IMG/VR virus record: IMGVR_UViG_3300044994_000437
Location: 1 to 40,034 of that record
Strand: one strand, 5' to 3'
Length of the DNA: 40,034 nucleotides
Source: a virus
Of this stretch, positions 39,213-40,034 are shown piece after piece (position 1 is the first letter of the stretch; the number at the start of each line of letters is the position of its first letter). The translations under genes and the position numbers were made by a program. The notes below the pieces were generated by a model. The model worked only from the letters and a program-made list of their open reading frames with translations, had not been told where the DNA came from and made no database searches.

Positions 39213-39608
39213 ATGGCAGTAAAAAGAAGTAATATCAACAGAAGCGCTCTAGATCAAGGTGCGATCACTTCCGTTGAGCATAATGTTTTGGCAGGCGGCA
39301 AAAAGCATATTCCGGTTGGCCCCGCACTGACCATTATCGGAGCCCTAAACGTGGTCAGGTCAGTAGGCATCGGAGCCTCTCTTTGGATCTATAACAACTC
39401 AGGTACAGTTGGATTTGTTCGTACATTCGCCCCAGGCGAATCCCAATCTGCCCCTACCGGCATTAGTGATGGCATTGCGGTTCCGCCAAATTCGTACATA
39501 TACTTGAATACTGGCACCAAGATGAACATCATTGGGAATGCAGCGACTCTGGCATGCTATCTAGTTCAAGACGATACGCGACTTAATATCGACGACAACC
39601 AAGGTTAA
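39213..39608 (+). CDS. Putative small virion protein, 131 aa
   Basis: I do not recognise the family. The product is beta-rich and nearly uncharged in the centre (SLWIYNNSGTVGFVRTF, PPNSYIYLNTGTKMNIIG), typical of small capsid-decoration or tail-fibre-associated beta sandwiches. It has its own late-promoter-like element and a GAGGG site, suggesting high late expression. Confidence 0.62.
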   Translation: MAVKRSNINRSALDQGAITSVEHNVLAGGKKHIPVGPALTIIGALNVVRSVGIGASLWIYNNSGTVGFVRTFAPGESQSAPTGISDGIAVPPNSYIYLNTGTKMNIIGNAATLACYLVQDDTRLNIDDNQG

Positions 39609-39617
39609 TATTCCAAT

Positions 39618-40034
39618 ATGGCACCCAAGCAGGCAAAACTCATTAAAGCCGTTTTGGGCGAAGAGGCCTACCAGGCTCTTCGCAAGGCCATTCAAAAACT
39701 AAATTCCAAAACAGTAGTAGACATTACTGAAGCCCACGATGCTCTCCAGATGGCCCCAAAGTCTGTCGTTGCATTTCTAATGAAGGAAGTGCGAGACATG
39801 AAAGTTGGCGAGCCCAAGGAAATAAAGCTGCCTTTTGATGAAGGCGCCATGATCCTTGTCAATAAACTTGAGGCCGATCAATACAAAGGTCATATCGTTC
39901 GAGATGGCAAGATTGTTCACGAGTTTTCTCAGTGCTCAATACCACAATTGTCAGCCCACTTGCTAAGTACTTTTGAGCTTTATGACGAATCGCCCCTATC
40001 AGCAGATTCGGAAGAAGCATCAAAAATAGAGCAG
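39618..40034 (+). CDS. Hypothetical protein, partial (runs off the right edge)
   Basis: An ATG at 39618 opens a frame that stays open to the window end (139 codons, no stop). It begins MAPKQAKLIKAVLGEEAYQA and is helical at first, then has a strand-rich part (EIKLPFDEGAMILVNKLEAD, KGHIVRDGKIVHEF). I do not recognise it. The weak AAGG upstream and the 9-nt gap suggest coupling to the 39213 gene. Confidence 0.6.
   Translation, partial: MAPKQAKLIKAVLGEEAYQALRKAIQKLNSKTVVDITEAHDALQMAPKSVVAFLMKEVRDMKVGEPKEIKLPFDEGAMILVNKLEADQYKGHIVRDGKIVHEFSQCSIPQLSAHLLSTFELYDESPLSADSEEASKIEQ

Noticed and set aside
1-40034. tRNA or rRNA genes
   Set aside because: I looked for cloverleaf-like GGTTCGA-type arms and conserved rRNA stretches while reading and found none convincing. 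A tRNAscan run would be decisive.

Overview
The window is a stretch of a tailed double-stranded DNA phage genome, or an integrated or metagenomic copy of one. It has large and small terminase, portal, a Mu gpF-like minor head protein, prohead protease, scaffold and major capsid protein in order, flanked by phage replication, transcription and chaperone genes. The size and gene set suggest a large myovirus-like phage (T4-type helicase, SbcD/gp47-like nuclease, gp55-like sigma factor, its own chaperonin). Shine-Dalgarno sites and sigma70-like promoters point to a bacterial host using the standard bacterial code. I cannot name the host. I saw no tRNA, rRNA, CRISPR array, integrase or transposase.

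Layout. 1-2164 (minus): a GroEL-type chaperonin running off the left edge, with a class 3 intein inside its ATP-binding GDGTT motif. 2202-2330: divergent promoters. 2346-7885 (plus): an unknown protein, a UvsW-like helicase, a sigma factor that appears to lack region 4.2, a GroES-like co-chaperonin, an SbcD/gp47-like nuclease subunit and a small unknown protein, mostly overlapping. 7854-20435 (plus): packaging and head genes (terS, terL, a virion protein, portal, intein-containing minor head protein, protease, a small head protein, scaffold, capsid protein with an FN3-like domain). A reverse-strand island of four small genes interrupts this module at 15375-16551. 20491-22089 (minus): a free-standing EDxHD/Vsr-type homing endonuclease next to the capsid gene. 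22307-23578 (minus): a one-transmembrane protein followed by six tandem, end-overlapping small genes made of xQLx tetrapeptide repeats, the most unusual object here. 23749-25399 (plus): a sigma70-type promoter and a chain of very small overlapping genes. 25469-27082 (plus): an XhlA-like membrane protein and virion/connector proteins. 27093-38208 (plus): about 11 kb of very large 'polyvalent' proteins with ADP-ribosyltransferase-like, DUF3293-like, GNAT-like, lytic-transglycosylase and kinase-like domains, probably packaged and ejected into the host. 38214-40034: further virion proteins, the last cut by the right edge.

How it fits together. The left module supplies transcription switching and folding helpers. 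An AT-rich element (core TTAAGYCYAAAACYTAAT) recurs before the genes at 10449, 16675, 25469 and 39213, with a weaker form before 17697. It is the best candidate for the late promoter read by the phage sigma factor. The protease, scaffold and capsid genes share processing-like peptides. At least three mobile selfish elements (two inteins with different endonuclease families and one free homing endonuclease) sit in or next to the most conserved genes.
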